A stretch of DNA of 64,000 bases from Taudactylus pleione (lineage: Eukaryota; Chordata; Amphibia; Anura; Myobatrachidae), in contig JAUIMM010000135.1 of assembly GCA_031769625.1 (NCBI GenBank), forward strand, positions 4,840,001-4,904,000. The letters run 5' to 3'. Both the position numbers and the translations under genes were made by a program. The notes beneath the pieces were generated by a model. It was not told the DNA's origin and did no database searches. It saw only the letters and a program-made list of their open reading frames with translations. Below, piece after piece: positions 1 to 12,864 of the stretch; the stretch's first letter is position 1; each line of letters begins with the position of its first letter.

Positions 1-3000
1 CGCACGTGCATCAACAAAGTAGTGCCAAGCGTGCGCCTGTGTCATAAGTAAAGGGCCGGCTGGCTTGACCATTAAAGGGTGCTGTAACCCCCAAAGTACA
101 CTCCAGTCCAAACCAAAAAAAATATATTTTCTGTGTTTGTAAATTGTGTGCGCAGTAGCCGCACGTGCATCAACAAAGTAGTGCCAAGCGTGCGCCTGTG
201 TCATAAGTAAAGGCCCCGGCTGGCTTGACCATTAAAGAGTGCTGTAACCCCCAAAGTATACTCCAGTCCAAACCAAAAAAAAAATTATTTTCTGTGTTTG
301 TGAATTGTGTGCGCAGTAGCCGCACGTGCATCAACAAAGTAGTGCCAAGCGTGCGCCTGTGTCATAAGTAAAGGGTCAGATGGCTTGACCGTTAAAGGGT
401 GCTGTAACCCCCAAAGTACACTCCAAACCAAAAAAATATATATTTTCTATGTTTATGAATTGTGTGCGCAGTAGCCGCACGTGCATCAACAAAGTAGTGC
501 CAAGCGTGCGCCTGTGTCATAAGTAATGGGCCGGCTGGCTTGACCGTTAAAGGGTGCTGTAACCCCCAAAGTACACTCCAGTCCAAACCAAAAAAAAATT
601 ATTTTCTGTGTTTGTGAATTGTGTGCGCAGTAGCCGCACGTGCATCAACAAATTAGTGCCAAGCGTGCGCCTGTGTCATAAGTAAAGGGCCGGCAGGCTT
701 GAACGTTAAAGGGTGCTGTAACCCCCAAAGTACACTCCAGTCCAAACCAAAAAAAAAATTATTTTCTGTGTTTGTGAATTGTGTGCGCAGTAGCCGCACG
801 TGCATCAACAAAGTAGTGCCAAGCGTGTGCCTGTGTCAAAAGTAATGGGCCGGCAGACTTGACCGTTAAAGGGTGCTGTAACCCCCAAAGTACACTCCAG
901 TCCAAACCAAAAAAAATATAATTTTCTGTGTTTGTGAATTGTGTGCGCAGTAGCCGCACGTGCATCAACAAAGTAGTGCCAAGCGTGCGCCTGTGTCATA
1001 AGTAAAGAGCCAGCTGGCTTGACTGTTAAATGGTGCTGTAACCCCCAAAGTACACTCCAGTCCAAACCAAAAAAAAATTATTTTCTGTGTTTGTGAATTG
1101 TGTGCACAGTAGCCGCACGTGCATCAACAAAGTAGTGCCAAGCGTGCGCCTGTGTCATAAGTAAAGGCCCGGCTGGCTTGACCGTTAAAGGGTGCTGTAA
1201 CCCCCAAAGTACACTCCAGTCCAAACCAAAAAAAAAATTATTTTCTGTGTTTGTGAATTGTGTGCGCAGTAGCCGCACGTGCATCAACAAATTAGTGGCA
1301 ATCGTGCGCCTGTGTCATAAGTAAAGGGCCGGCTGGCTTGACCATTAAAGGGTGCTGTAACCCCCAAAGTGTACTCCAGTCCAAACTAAAAAAAAAATTA
1401 TTTTCTGTGTTTGAGAATTGTGTGCGCAGTAGCCGCACGTGCATCAACAAAGTAGTGCCAAGCGTGCGCCTGTGTCATAAGTAAAGGGTCGGCTGGCTTG
1501 ACCGTTAAAGGGTGCTGTAACCCCCAAAGTACACTCCAAACCAAAAAAAAATATATTTTCTATGTTTATGAATTGTGTGCCCTGTAGCCGCACGTGCATC
1601 AACAAATTAGTGCCAAGCGTGCGCCTGTGTCATAAGTAAAGGGCCGGTAGGCTTGAACATTAAAGGGTGCTGTAACCCCCAAAGTACACTCCAGTCCAAA
1701 CCAAAAAAAAAATTATTTTCTGTGTTTGTGAATTGTGTGCGCAGTAGCCGCACTTGCATCAACAAAGAAGTGCCAAGCGTGCGCCTGTGTCATAAGTAAA
1801 GGGCCGGCTGGCTTGACCGTTAAAGGGTGCTGTAACCCCCAAAGTACACTCCAGTCCAAACCAAAAAAAAAATTATTTTCTGCGTTTGTGAATTGTGTGT
1901 GCAGTAGCCGCACGTGCATCAACAAAGTAGTGCCAAGTGTGCGCCTGTGTCATAAGTAAAGGGCCGGCTGGCTTGACCTTTAAAGGCTGCTGTAACCCCC
2001 AAAGTACACTCCAGTCCAAACCAAAAATAAAATTATTTTCTGTGTTTGTGAATTGTGTGTGCGCTGTAGCCGCACGTGCATCAACAAAGTAGTGCCAAGC
2101 GTGCGCCTGTGTCATAAGTAAAGGGCCGCCTGGCTTGACCGTTAAAGGGTGCTGTAACCCCAAAAGTATACTCCAGTCCAAACCAAAAAAAAAAATATTT
2201 TCTGTTTTTGTGAATTGTGTGCGCAGTAGCCGCACGTGCATCAACAAAGTAGTGCCAAGCGTGCGCCTGTGTCATAAGTAAAGGGCCGGCTGGCTTGACC
2301 GTTAAAGGGTGCTGTAACCCCCAAAGTACACTCCAGTCCAAACCAAGAAAAAAAAAAATATTTTCTGAGTTTGAGAATTGTGTGCGCAGTAGCCGCACGT
2401 GCATCAACAAAGTAGTGGCAAACGTGTGCCTGTGTCATAAGTAAAGGGCCAGCTGGCTTGACCATTAAAGGGTGCTGTAACCCCCAAAGTACACTCCAGT
2501 CCAAACCAAAAAAAAAAAATATTTTCTGTGTTTGTGAATTGTGTGCGCAGTAGCCGCACGTGCATCAACAAATTAGTGCCAAGCGTGCGCCTGTGTCATA
2601 AGTAATGGGCCGGCTGGCTTGACTGTTAAAGGGTGCTGTAACCCCCAAAGTACACTCCAGTCCAAACCAAAAAAACAATTATTTTCTGTGTTTGTGAATT
2701 GTGTGCGCAGTAGCCGCACGTGCATCAACAAAGTAGTGCCAAGCGTGCGCCTGTGTCATAAGTAAAGGGCCAGCTGGCTTGACCGTTAAAGGGTGCTGTA
2801 ACCCCCAATGTACACTCCAGTCCAAACCAAAAAAAAAAATTATTTTCTGTGTTTGTGAATTGTGTGTGCGCTGTAGCCGCACGTGCATCAACAAAATAGT
2901 GCCAAGCGTGCGCCTGTGTCATAAGTAAAGGGCCGGCTGGCTTGACCGTTAAAGGGTGCTGTAACCCCCAAAGTATACTCCAGTCCAAACCAAAAAAATA

Positions 3001-4399
3001 AATATTTTCTGTGTTTGTGAATTGTGTGCGCAGTAGCCTCACGTGCATCAACAAAGTAGTGCCAAGCGTGCGCCTGTGTCACAAGTAAAGGGCCGGCTGG
3101 CTTGACTGTTAAAGGGTGCTGTAACCCCCAAAGTACACTCCAGTCCAAACCAAAAAAAAAATTATTTTCTGTGTTTGTGAATTGTGTGCGCTGTATCCGC
3201 ACGTGCATCAACAAATTAGTGCAAAGCGTGCGCCTGTGTCATAAGTAAAGGGCCAGCAGGCTTGAACATTAAAGGGTGCTGTAACCCCCAAAGTACACTC
3301 CAGTCCAAACCAAAAAAAAATATTATTTTCTGTGTTTGTGAATTGTGTGCGCAGTAGCCGCACGTGCATCAACAAAGTAGTGCCAAGCGTGCGCCTGTGT
3401 CATAAGTAAAGGGCCGGCTGGCTTGACCGTTAAAGGGTGCTGTAACCCCCAAAGTACACTCCAGTCCAAACCAAAAAAACAATTATTTTCTGTGTTTGTG
3501 AATTGTGTGCGCAGTAGCCGCACGTGCATCAACAAAGTAGTGCCAAGCGTGCGCCTGTGTCATAAGTAAAGGGCCAGCTGGATTGACCGTTAAAGGGTGC
3601 TGTAACCCCCAAAGTACACTCCAGTCCAAACCAAAAAAAAAATTATTTTCTGTGTTTGTGAATTGTGTGCGCAGTAGCAGCACGTGCATCAACAAAGTAG
3701 TGCCAAGCGTGCGCCTGTGTCATAAGTAAAGGGCCGGCTGGCTTGACCGTTAAAGGGTGCTGTAACCCCCAAAGTACACTCCAGTCCAAACCGAAAAAAA
3801 AATTATTTTCTGTGTTTGTGAATTGTGTGCGCAGTAGCCGCACGTGCATCAACAAAGTAGTGCCAAGCGTGCGCCTGTGTCATAAGTAAAGGGCCGGCTG
3901 GCTTGACCATTAAAGGGTGCTGTAACCCCCAAAGTACACTCCAGTCCAAACCAAAAATAAATATATTTTCTGTGTTTGTAAATTGTGTGCGCAGTAGCCG
4001 CACGTGCATCAACAAAGTAGTGCCAAGCATGCGCCTGTGTCATAAGTAAAGGGCCGGCTGGCTTGACCATTAAAGAGTGCTGTAACCCCCAAAGTATACT
4101 CCAGTCCAAACCAAAAAAAAAATTATTTTCTGTGTTTGTGAATTGTGTGCGCAGTAGCAGCACGTGCATCAACAAAGTAGTGCCAAGCATGCGCCTGTGT
4201 CATAAGTAAAGGGTCGGATGGCTTGACCGTTAAAGGGTGCTGTAACCCCCAAAGTACACTCCAAACCAAAAAAATATATATTTTCTATGTTTATGAATTG
4301 TGTGCGCAGTAGCCGCACGTGCATCAACAAAGTAGTGCCAAGCGTGCACCTGTGTCATAAGTAATGGGCCGGCTGGCTTGACCGTTAAAGGGTGCTGTA

Positions 4400-7300
4400 A
4401 CCCCCAAAGTACACTCCAGTCCAAACCAAAAAAAAATTATTTTCTGTGTTTGTGAATTGTGTGCGCAGTAGCCGCACGTGCATCAACAAATTAGTGCCAA
4501 GCGTGCGCCTGTGTCATAAGTAAAGGGCCGGCAGACTTGACCGTTAAAGGGTGCTGTAACCCCCAAAGTACACTCCAGTCCAAACCAAAAAAAATATAAT
4601 TTTCTGTGTTTGTGAATTGTGTGCGCAGTAGCCGCACGTGCATCAACAAAGTAGTGCCAAGCGTGCGCCTGTGTCATAAGTAAAGAGCCAGCTGGCTTGA
4701 CTGTTAAAGGGTGCTGTAACCCCCAAAGTACACTCCAGTCCAAACCAAAAAAAAAATTATTTTCTCTGTTTGTGAATTGTGTGCACAGTAGCCGCACGTG
4801 CATCAACAAAGTAGTGCCAAGCGTTCGCCTGTGTCATAAGTAAAGGGCCGGCTGGCTTGACTGTTAAAGGGTGCTGTAACCCCCAAAGTACACTCCAGTC
4901 CAAACCGAAAAAAAAATTATTTTCTGTGTTTGTGAATTGTGTGCGCAGTAGCCGCACGTGCATCAACAAAGTAGTGCCAAGCGTGCGCCTGTGTCATAAG
5001 TAAAGGGCCGGCTGGCTTGACCGTTAAAGGGTGCTGTAACCCCCAAAGTACACTCCAGTCCAAACCAAAAAAAATAATTATTTTCTGTGTTTGTGAATTG
5101 TGTGCGCAGTAGCCGCACGTGCATCAACAAAGTAGTGCCAAGCGTGCGCCTGTGTCATAAGTAAAGGGCCGGCTGTCTTGACCGTTAAAGGGTGCTGTAA
5201 CCCCCAAAGTACACTCCAGTCCAAACCAAAAAAAAAATAATTTTCTGTGTTTGTGAATTGTGTGCGCAGTAGCCGCAAGTGCATCAACAAAGAAGTGCCA
5301 AGCGTGCGCCTGTGTCACAAGTAAAGGGCCGGCTGGCTTGACCGTTAAAGGGTGCTGTAACCCCCAAAGTACACTCCAGTCCAAACCAAAAAAAAAATTA
5401 TTTTCTGTGTTTGTGAATTGTGTGTGCAGTAGCCGCACGTGCATCAACAAATTAGTGCCAAGCGTGCACCTGTGTCATAAGTAAAGGGTCAGCTGGCTTG
5501 ACCGTTAAAGGGTGCTGTAACCCCCAAAGTACACTCCAAACCAAAAAAATATATATTTTCTATGTTTATGAATTGTGTGCGCAGTAGCCGCACGTGCATC
5601 AACAAAGTAGTGCCAAGCGTGCGCCTGTGTCATAAGTAATGGGCCGGCTGGCTTGACCGTTAAAGGGTGCTGTAACCCCCAAAGTACACTCCAGTCCAAA
5701 CCAAAAATAAATATATTTTCTGTGTTTGTGAATTGTGTGCGCAGTAGCCACACGTGCATCAACAAAGTAGTGCCAAGCGTGCGCCTGTGTCACAAGTAAA
5801 GGGCCAGCTGGCTTGACCGTTAAAGGGTGCTGTAACCCCCAAAGTACACTCCAGTCCAAACCAAAAAAAAAATTATTTTCTGTGTTTGTGAATTGTGTGC
5901 GCAGTAGCCGTACGTGCATCAACAAATTAGTGCCAAGCGTGCGCCTGTGTCATAAGTAAAGGGCCGGCAGGCTTGAAAGTTAAAGGGTGCTGTAACCCCC
6001 AAAGTACACTCCAGTCCAAACCAAAAAAAAATATATTTTCTGTGTTTGTGAATTGTGTGCGCAGTAGCCGCACGTGTATCAACAAAGTAGTGCCAAGCGT
6101 GCGCCTGTGTCATAAGTAAAGGGCCGGCTGGCTTGACCGTTAAAGGGTGCTGTAACCTCCAAAGTACACTCCAGTCCAAACCAAAAAAAATATTATTTTC
6201 TGTGTTTGTGAATTGTGTGCGCAGTAGCCGCACGTGCATCAACAAAGTAGTGCCAAGCGTGCGCCTGTGTCATAAGTAAAGGGCCAGCTGGCTTGACTGT
6301 TAAAGGGTGCTGTATCCCCAAAGTACACTCCAGTCCAAACCAAAAAAAAAATAATTTTCTGTGTTTGTGAATTGTGTGCGCAGTAGCTGCACGTGCATCA
6401 ACAAAGTAGTGCCAAGCGTGCGCCTGTGTCATAAGTAAAGGGCCGGCTGGCTTGACCGTTAAAGGGTGCTGTAACCCCAAAGTACACTCCAGTGTAAACC
6501 GAAAAAAAATTAATTTTCTGTGTTTGTGAATTGTGTGCGCAGTAGCCGCATGTGCATCAACAAAGTAGTGCCAAGCGTGCGCCTGTGTCATAAGTAAAGG
6601 GCCGGCTGGCTTGACCATTAAAGGGTGCTGTAACCCCCAAAGTACACTCCAGTCCAAACCAAAAAAAAAAATTATTTTCTGTGTTTGTGAATTGTGTGCG
6701 CAGTAGCCGCACGTGCATCAACAAAGTAGTGCCAAGCGTGCGCCTGTGTCATAAGTAAAGGGCCGGCTGGCTTAACCGTTAAAGGGTGCTGTAACCCCGA
6801 AAGTACACTCCAGTCCAAACCAAAAAAAAAATAATTTTCTGTGTTTGTGAATTGTGTGCGCAGTAGCCGCACGTGCATCAACAAAGAAGTGCCAAGCGTG
6901 CGCCTGTGTCATAAGTAAAGGGCCGGCTGGCTTGACCGTTAAAGGGTGCTGTAACCCCCAAAGTACACTCCAGTCTAAACTAAAAATAAAATTATTTTCT
7001 GTGTTTGTGAATTGTGTGTGCGCTGTAGCCGCACGTGCATCAACAAAGTAGTGCCAAGCGTGCGCCTGTGTCATAAGTAAAGGGCCGGCTGGCTTGACCG
7101 TTAAAGGGTGCTCTAACCCCAAAAGTATACTCCAGTCCAAACCAAAAAAAAAATATTTTCTGTGTTTGTGAATTGTGTGTGCGCTGTAGCCGCACGTGCA
7201 TCAACAAAGTAGTGCCAAGCGTGCGCCTGTGTCATAAGTAAAGGGCCGGCTGGCTTGACCGTTAAAGGGTGCTGTAACCCCCAAAGTATACTCCAGTCCA

Positions 7301-9830
7301 AACCAAAAAAAAAAATATTTTCTGTGTTTGTGAATTGTGTGCGCAGTAGCCGCACGTGCATCAACAAAGTAGTGCCAAGCGTGCGCCTCTGTCACAAGTA
7401 AAGGGCCGGCTGGCTTGACCATTAAAGGGTGCTGTAACCCCCAAAGTACACTCCAGTCCAAACCAAAAAAAAAATTATTTTCTGTGTTTGTGAATTGTGT
7501 GCGCAGTAGCCGCACGTGCATCAACAAAGTAGTGCCAAGCGTGCGCCTGTGTCATAAGTAATGGGCCGGCTGGCTTGACCGTTAAAGGGTGCTGTAACCC
7601 CCAAAGTACACTCCAGTCCCAACCAAAAAAACAATTATTTTCTGTGTTTGTGAATTGTGTGCGCAGTAGCCGCACGTGCATCAACAAAGTAGTGCCAAGC
7701 GTGCGCCTGTGTCATAAGTAAAGGGCCAGCTGGCTTGACCATTAGAGGGTGCTGTAACCCCCAATGTACACTCCAGTCCAAACCAAAAAAAAAATTATTT
7801 TCTGTGTTTGTGAATTGTGTGCGCAGTAACAGTACGTGCATCAACAAAGTAGTGCCAAGCGTGTGCCTGTGTCATAAGTAAAGGGCCGGCTGGCTTGACC
7901 GTAAAAGGGTGCTGTAACCTCCAAAGTACACTCCAGTCCAAACCAAAAAAAAAATTATTTTCTGTGTTTGTGAATTGTGTGCGCAGTAGCCGCACGTGCA
8001 TCAACAAAGTAGTGCCAAGCGTGCGCCTGGGTCATAAGTAAAGGGCCGGCTGGCTTGACCGTTAAAGGGTGCTGTAACCCCCAAAGTACACTCCAGTCCA
8101 AACCAAAAAAAAATTATTTTCTGTGTTTGTGAATTGTGTGCGCAGTAGCCGCACGTGTATCAACAAAGTAGTGCCAAACGTGCGCCTGTGTCATAAGTAA
8201 AGGGCCGGCTGGCTTGACTGTTAAAGGGTGCTGTAACCCCCAAAGTACACTCCAGTCCAAACCGAAAAAAAAAAATTATTTTCTGTGTTTGTGAATTGTG
8301 TGCGCAGTAGCCGCACGTGCATCAACAAAGTAGTGCCAAGCGTGCGCCTGTGTCATAAGTAAAGGGCCGGCTGGCTTGACCGTTAAAGGGTGCTGTAACC
8401 CCCAAAGTACACTCCAGTCCAAACCAAAAAAAAAATTATTTTCTGCATTTGTGAATTGTGTGCGCTGTAGCTGCTCGTGCATCAACAAAGTAGTGCCAAG
8501 TGTGCGCCCGTGTCATAAGTAAAGGGCCGGCTGGCTTGACCGTTAAAGGCTGCTGTAACCCCCAAAGTACACTCCAGTCCAAACCAAAAATAAAATTATT
8601 TTCTGTGTTTGTGAATTGTGTGTGCGCTGTAGCCGCACGTGCATCAATAAAGTAGTGCCAAGCGTGCGCCTGTGTCATAAGTAAAGGGCCGGCTGGCTTG
8701 ACCTTTAAAGGGTGCTGTAACCCCTAAAGTATACTCGAGTCCAAACCAAAAAAAAAAATATTTTCTGTGTTTGTGAATTGTGTGCGCAGTAGCCGCACGT
8801 ACATCAACAAAGTAGTGCCAAGTGTGCGCCTGTGTCACAAGTAAAGGCCCGGCTGGCTTGACCGTTAAAGGGTGCTGTAACCCCCAAAGTACACTCCAGT
8901 CCAAACCAAAAAAAAAATTATTTTCTGTGTTTGTGAATTGTGTGCGCAGTAGCCGCACGTGCATCAACAAATTAGTGGCAATCGTGCGCCTGTGTCATAA
9001 GTAAAGGGCCAGCAGGCTTGACCGTGAAAGGGTGCTGTAACCCCCAAAGTACACTCCAGTCCAAACCAAAAAAAAAATTATTTTCTGTGTTTGTGAATTG
9101 TGTGCGCAGTAGTCGCACGTGCATCAACAAAGTAGTGCCAAGCGTGCGCCTGTGTCATAAGTAAAGGGCCGGCTGGCTTGACCGTTAAAGGGTGCTGTAA
9201 CCCCCAAAGTACACTCCAGTCCAAACCAAAAAAAAAATTATTTTCTGTGTTTGTGAATTATGTGCGCAGTAGCCGTACATGCATCAACAAAGTAGTGCCA
9301 AGCGTGCGCCTGTGTCATAAGTAAAGGGCCGGCTGGCTTGACCATTAAAGGGTGCTGTAACCCCCAAAGTGTACTCCAGTCCAAACCAAAAAAAAATTTA
9401 TTTTCTGTGTTTGTGAATTGTGTGCGCAGTAGCCGCACGTGCATCAACAAAGTAGTGCCAAGCGTGCGCCTGTGTCATAAGTAAAGGGTCGGCTGGCTTG
9501 ACCGTTAAAGGGTGCTGTAACCCCCAAAGTACACTCCAAACCAAAAAAATATATATTTTCTATGTTTATGAATTGTGTGCCCTGTAGCCGCACGTGCATC
9601 AACAAATTAGTTCCAAGCGTGCGCCTGTGTCATAAGTAAAGGGCCGGCAGGCTTGAACATTAAAGGTTGCTGTAACCCCCAAAGTACACTCCAGTCCAAA
9701 CCAAAAAAAAAATTATTTGCTGTGTTTGTGAATTGTGTGCGCAGTAGCCGCACGTGCATCAACAAAGAAGTGCCAAGCATGCGCCTGTGTCATAAGTAAA
9801 GGGCCGGCTGGCTTGACCGTTAAAGGGTGC
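4400..9830. repeat. Higher-order satellite block A, copy 1 (~5.4 kb)
   Basis: This block reappears at about 12,865-18,290 with a constant offset of 8,465 bp (about 53 monomers). The shared order of private variants proves it: GCAGACTTGACCG, the double change CTGTATCCCCAAAG, the unusual CAGTGTAAACCG, the unit with GGGTGCTCTAACCCC, and the unit ATTATTTGCTG. The two copies differ only at scattered positions in the stretches I compared. To the left of about 4,400 the monomers no longer correspond, which places the left duplication boundary there. Confidence 0.85.
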
Positions 9831-10799
9831 TGTAACCCCCAAAGTACACTCCAGTCCAAACCAAAAAAAAAATTATTTTCTGCGTTTGTGAATTGTGTGC
9901 GCAGTAGCCGCACGTGCATCAACAAAGTAGTGCCAAGTGTGCGCCTGTGTCATAAGTAAAGGGCCGGCTGGCTTGAACTTTAAAGGCTGCTGTAACCCCC
10001 AAAGTACACTCCAGTCCAAACCAAAAATAAAATTATTTTCTGTGTTTGTGAATTGTGTGTGCGCTGTAGCCGCACGTGCATCAACAAAGTAGTGCCAAGC
10101 GTGCGCCTGTGTCATAAATAAAGGGCCGGCTGGCTTGACCGTTAAAGGGTGCTGTAACCCCAAAAGTATACTCCAGTCCAAACCCAAAAAAAAAATATTT
10201 TCTGTGTTTGTGAATTGTGTGCGCAGTAGCCGCACGTACATCAACAAAGTAGTGCCAAGTGTGCGCCTGTGTCACAAGTAAAGGCCCGGCTGGCTTGACC
10301 GTTAAAGGGTGCTGTAACCCCCAAAGTACACTCCAATCCAAACCAAAAAAAAAATTATTTTCTGTGTTTGTGAATTGTGCGCGCAGTAGCCGCACATGCA
10401 TCAACAAATTAGTGGCAAGCGTGCGCCTGTGTCATAAGTAAAGGGCCAGCAGGCTTGAATGTTAAAGGGTGCTGTAACCCCCAAAGTACACTCCAGTCCA
10501 AACCAAAAAAAAAATTATTTTCTGTGTTTGTGAATTGTGTGCGCAGTAGCCGCACGTGCATCAACAAAGTAGTGCCAAGCGTGCGCCTGTGTCATAAGTA
10601 AAGGGCCGGCTGGCTTGACCGTTAAAGGGTGCTGTAACCCCCAAAGTACACTTCAGTGCAAACCAAAAAAACAATTATTTTCTGTGTTTGTGAATTGTGT
10701 GCGCAGTAGCCGCACGTGAATCAACAAAGTAGTGCCAAGCGTGCGCCTGTGTCATAAGTAAAGGGCCAGCTGGCTTGACCGTTAAAGGGTGCTGTAACC

Positions 10800-12820
10800 C
10801 CCAAAGTACACTACAGTCCAAACCAAAAAAAAAATAATTTTCTGTGTTTGTGAATTGTGTGCGCAGTAGCCGCACGTGCATCAACAAAGTAGTGCCAAGC
10901 GTGCGCCTGTATCATAAGTAAAGGGCCGGCTGGCTTGACCGTTAAAGGGTGCTGTAACCCCCAAAGTACACTCCAGTCCAAACCAAAAAAAAAATTATTT
11001 TCTGTGTTTGTGAATTGTGTGCGCAGTAGCCGCACGTGCATCAACAAATTAGTGCCAAGCGTGCGCCTGTGTCATAAGTAAAGGGCCGGCTGGCTTGACC
11101 GTTAAAGGGTGCTGTAACCCCCAAAGTACACTCCAGTCCAAACCAAAAAAAAAAATATTTTCTGTGTTTGTGAATTGTGTGCGCAGTAGCCGTACATGCA
11201 TCAACAAAGTAGTGCCAAGCGTGCGCCTGTGTCATAAGTAAAGGGCCGGCTGGCTTGACCATTAAAGGGTGCTGTAACCCCCAAAGTGTACTCCAGTCCA
11301 AACCAAAAAAAAATTTATTTTCTGTGTTTGTGAATTGTGTGCGCAGTAGCCGCACGTGCATCAACAAAGTAGTGCCAAGCGTGCGCCTGTGTCATAAGTA
11401 AAGGGTCGGCTGGCTTGACCGTTAAAGGGTGCTGTAACCCCCAAAGTACACTCCAAACCAAAAAAATATATATTTTCTATGTTTATGAATTGTGTGCCCT
11501 GTAGCCGCACGTGCATCAACAAATTAGTGCCAAGCGTGCGCCTGTGTCATAAGTAAAGGGCCGGCAGGCTTGAACATTAAAGGGTGCTGTAACCCCCAAA
11601 GTACACTCCAGTCCAAAGCAAAAAAAATATTATTTTCTGTTTGTGAATTGTGTGCGCAGTAGCCGCACGTGCATCAACAAAGTAGTGCCAAGCGTGCGCC
11701 TGTGTCATAAGTAAAGGGCCGGCTGGCTTGACCGTTAAAGGGTGCTGTAACCCCCAAAGTACACTCCAGTCCAAACCAAAGAAAAAATAATTTTCTGTGT
11801 TTGTGAATTGTGTGCGCAGTAGCCGCACATGCATCAACAAAGTAGTGCCAAGTGTGTGCCTGTGTCATAAGTAAAGGGCCGGCTGGCTTGACCATTAAAG
11901 GGTGCTGTAACCCCCAAAGTATACTCCAGTCCAAACCAAAAAAAAAATTATTTTCTGTGTTTGTGAATTGTGTGCGCAGTAGCCGCACGTGCATCAACAA
12001 AGTAGTGCCAAGCGTGCGCCTGTGTCATAAGTAAAGGGTCGGCTGGCTTGACCGTTAAAGGGTGCTGTAACCCCCAAAGTACACTCCAAACCAAAAAAAT
12101 ATATATTTTCTATGTTTATGAATTGTGTGCCCTGTAGCCGCACGTGCATCAACAAATTAGTGCCAAGCGTGCGCCTGTGTCATAAGTAAAGGGCCGGCAG
12201 GCTTGAACATTAAAGGGTGCTGTAACCCCCAAAGTACACTCCAGTCCAAACCAAAAAAAAAATTATTTTCTGTGTTTGTGAATTGTGTGCGCAGTAGCCG
12301 CACGTGCATCAACAAAGAAGTGCCAAGCGTGCGCCTGTGTCATAAGTAAAGGCCCGGCTGGCTTGACCGTTAAAGGGTGCTGTAACCCCCAAAGTACACT
12401 CCAGTCCAAACCAAAAAAAAAATTATTTTCTGTGTTTGTGAATTGTGTGCGCAGTAGCCGCACGTACATCAATAAAGTAGTGCCAAGTGTGCGCCTGTGT
12501 CACAAGTAAAGGCCCGGCTGGCTTGACCGTTAAAGGGTGCTGTAACCCCCAAAGTACACTCCAGTCCAAACCAAAAAAAAAATTATTTTCTGTGTTTGTG
12601 AATTGTGTGTGCAGTAGATGCACGTGCATCAACAAATTAGTGGCAATCGTGCGCCTGTGTCATAAGTAAAGGGCCAGCAGGCTTGACCGTTAAAGGGTGC
12701 TGTAACCCCCAAAGTACACTCCAGTCCAAACCAAAAAAAAAATTATTTTCTGTGTTTGTGAATTGTGTGCGCAGTAGCCGCACGTGCATCAACAAAGTAG
12801 TGCCAAGCGTGCGCCTGTGT
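10800..12820. repeat. Higher-order satellite block C, copy 1
   Basis: Marked monomers of this segment recur at about 25,185-27,205 (offset 14,385 bp). Its later part recurs a third time at about 32,700-33,800 (6,693 bp beyond the second copy). Diagnostic units include one lacking 3 bp after the A-tract (TTATTTTCTGTTTGTG, near 11,632, 26,021 and 32,710) and one with ACCAAAGAAAAAATAATTTT. The segment is bounded on the right by a switch near 12,820 to monomers of block A. Confidence 0.8.
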
Positions 12821-12864
12821 CATAAGTAAAGAGCCAGCTGGCTTGACTGTTAAAGGGTGCTGTA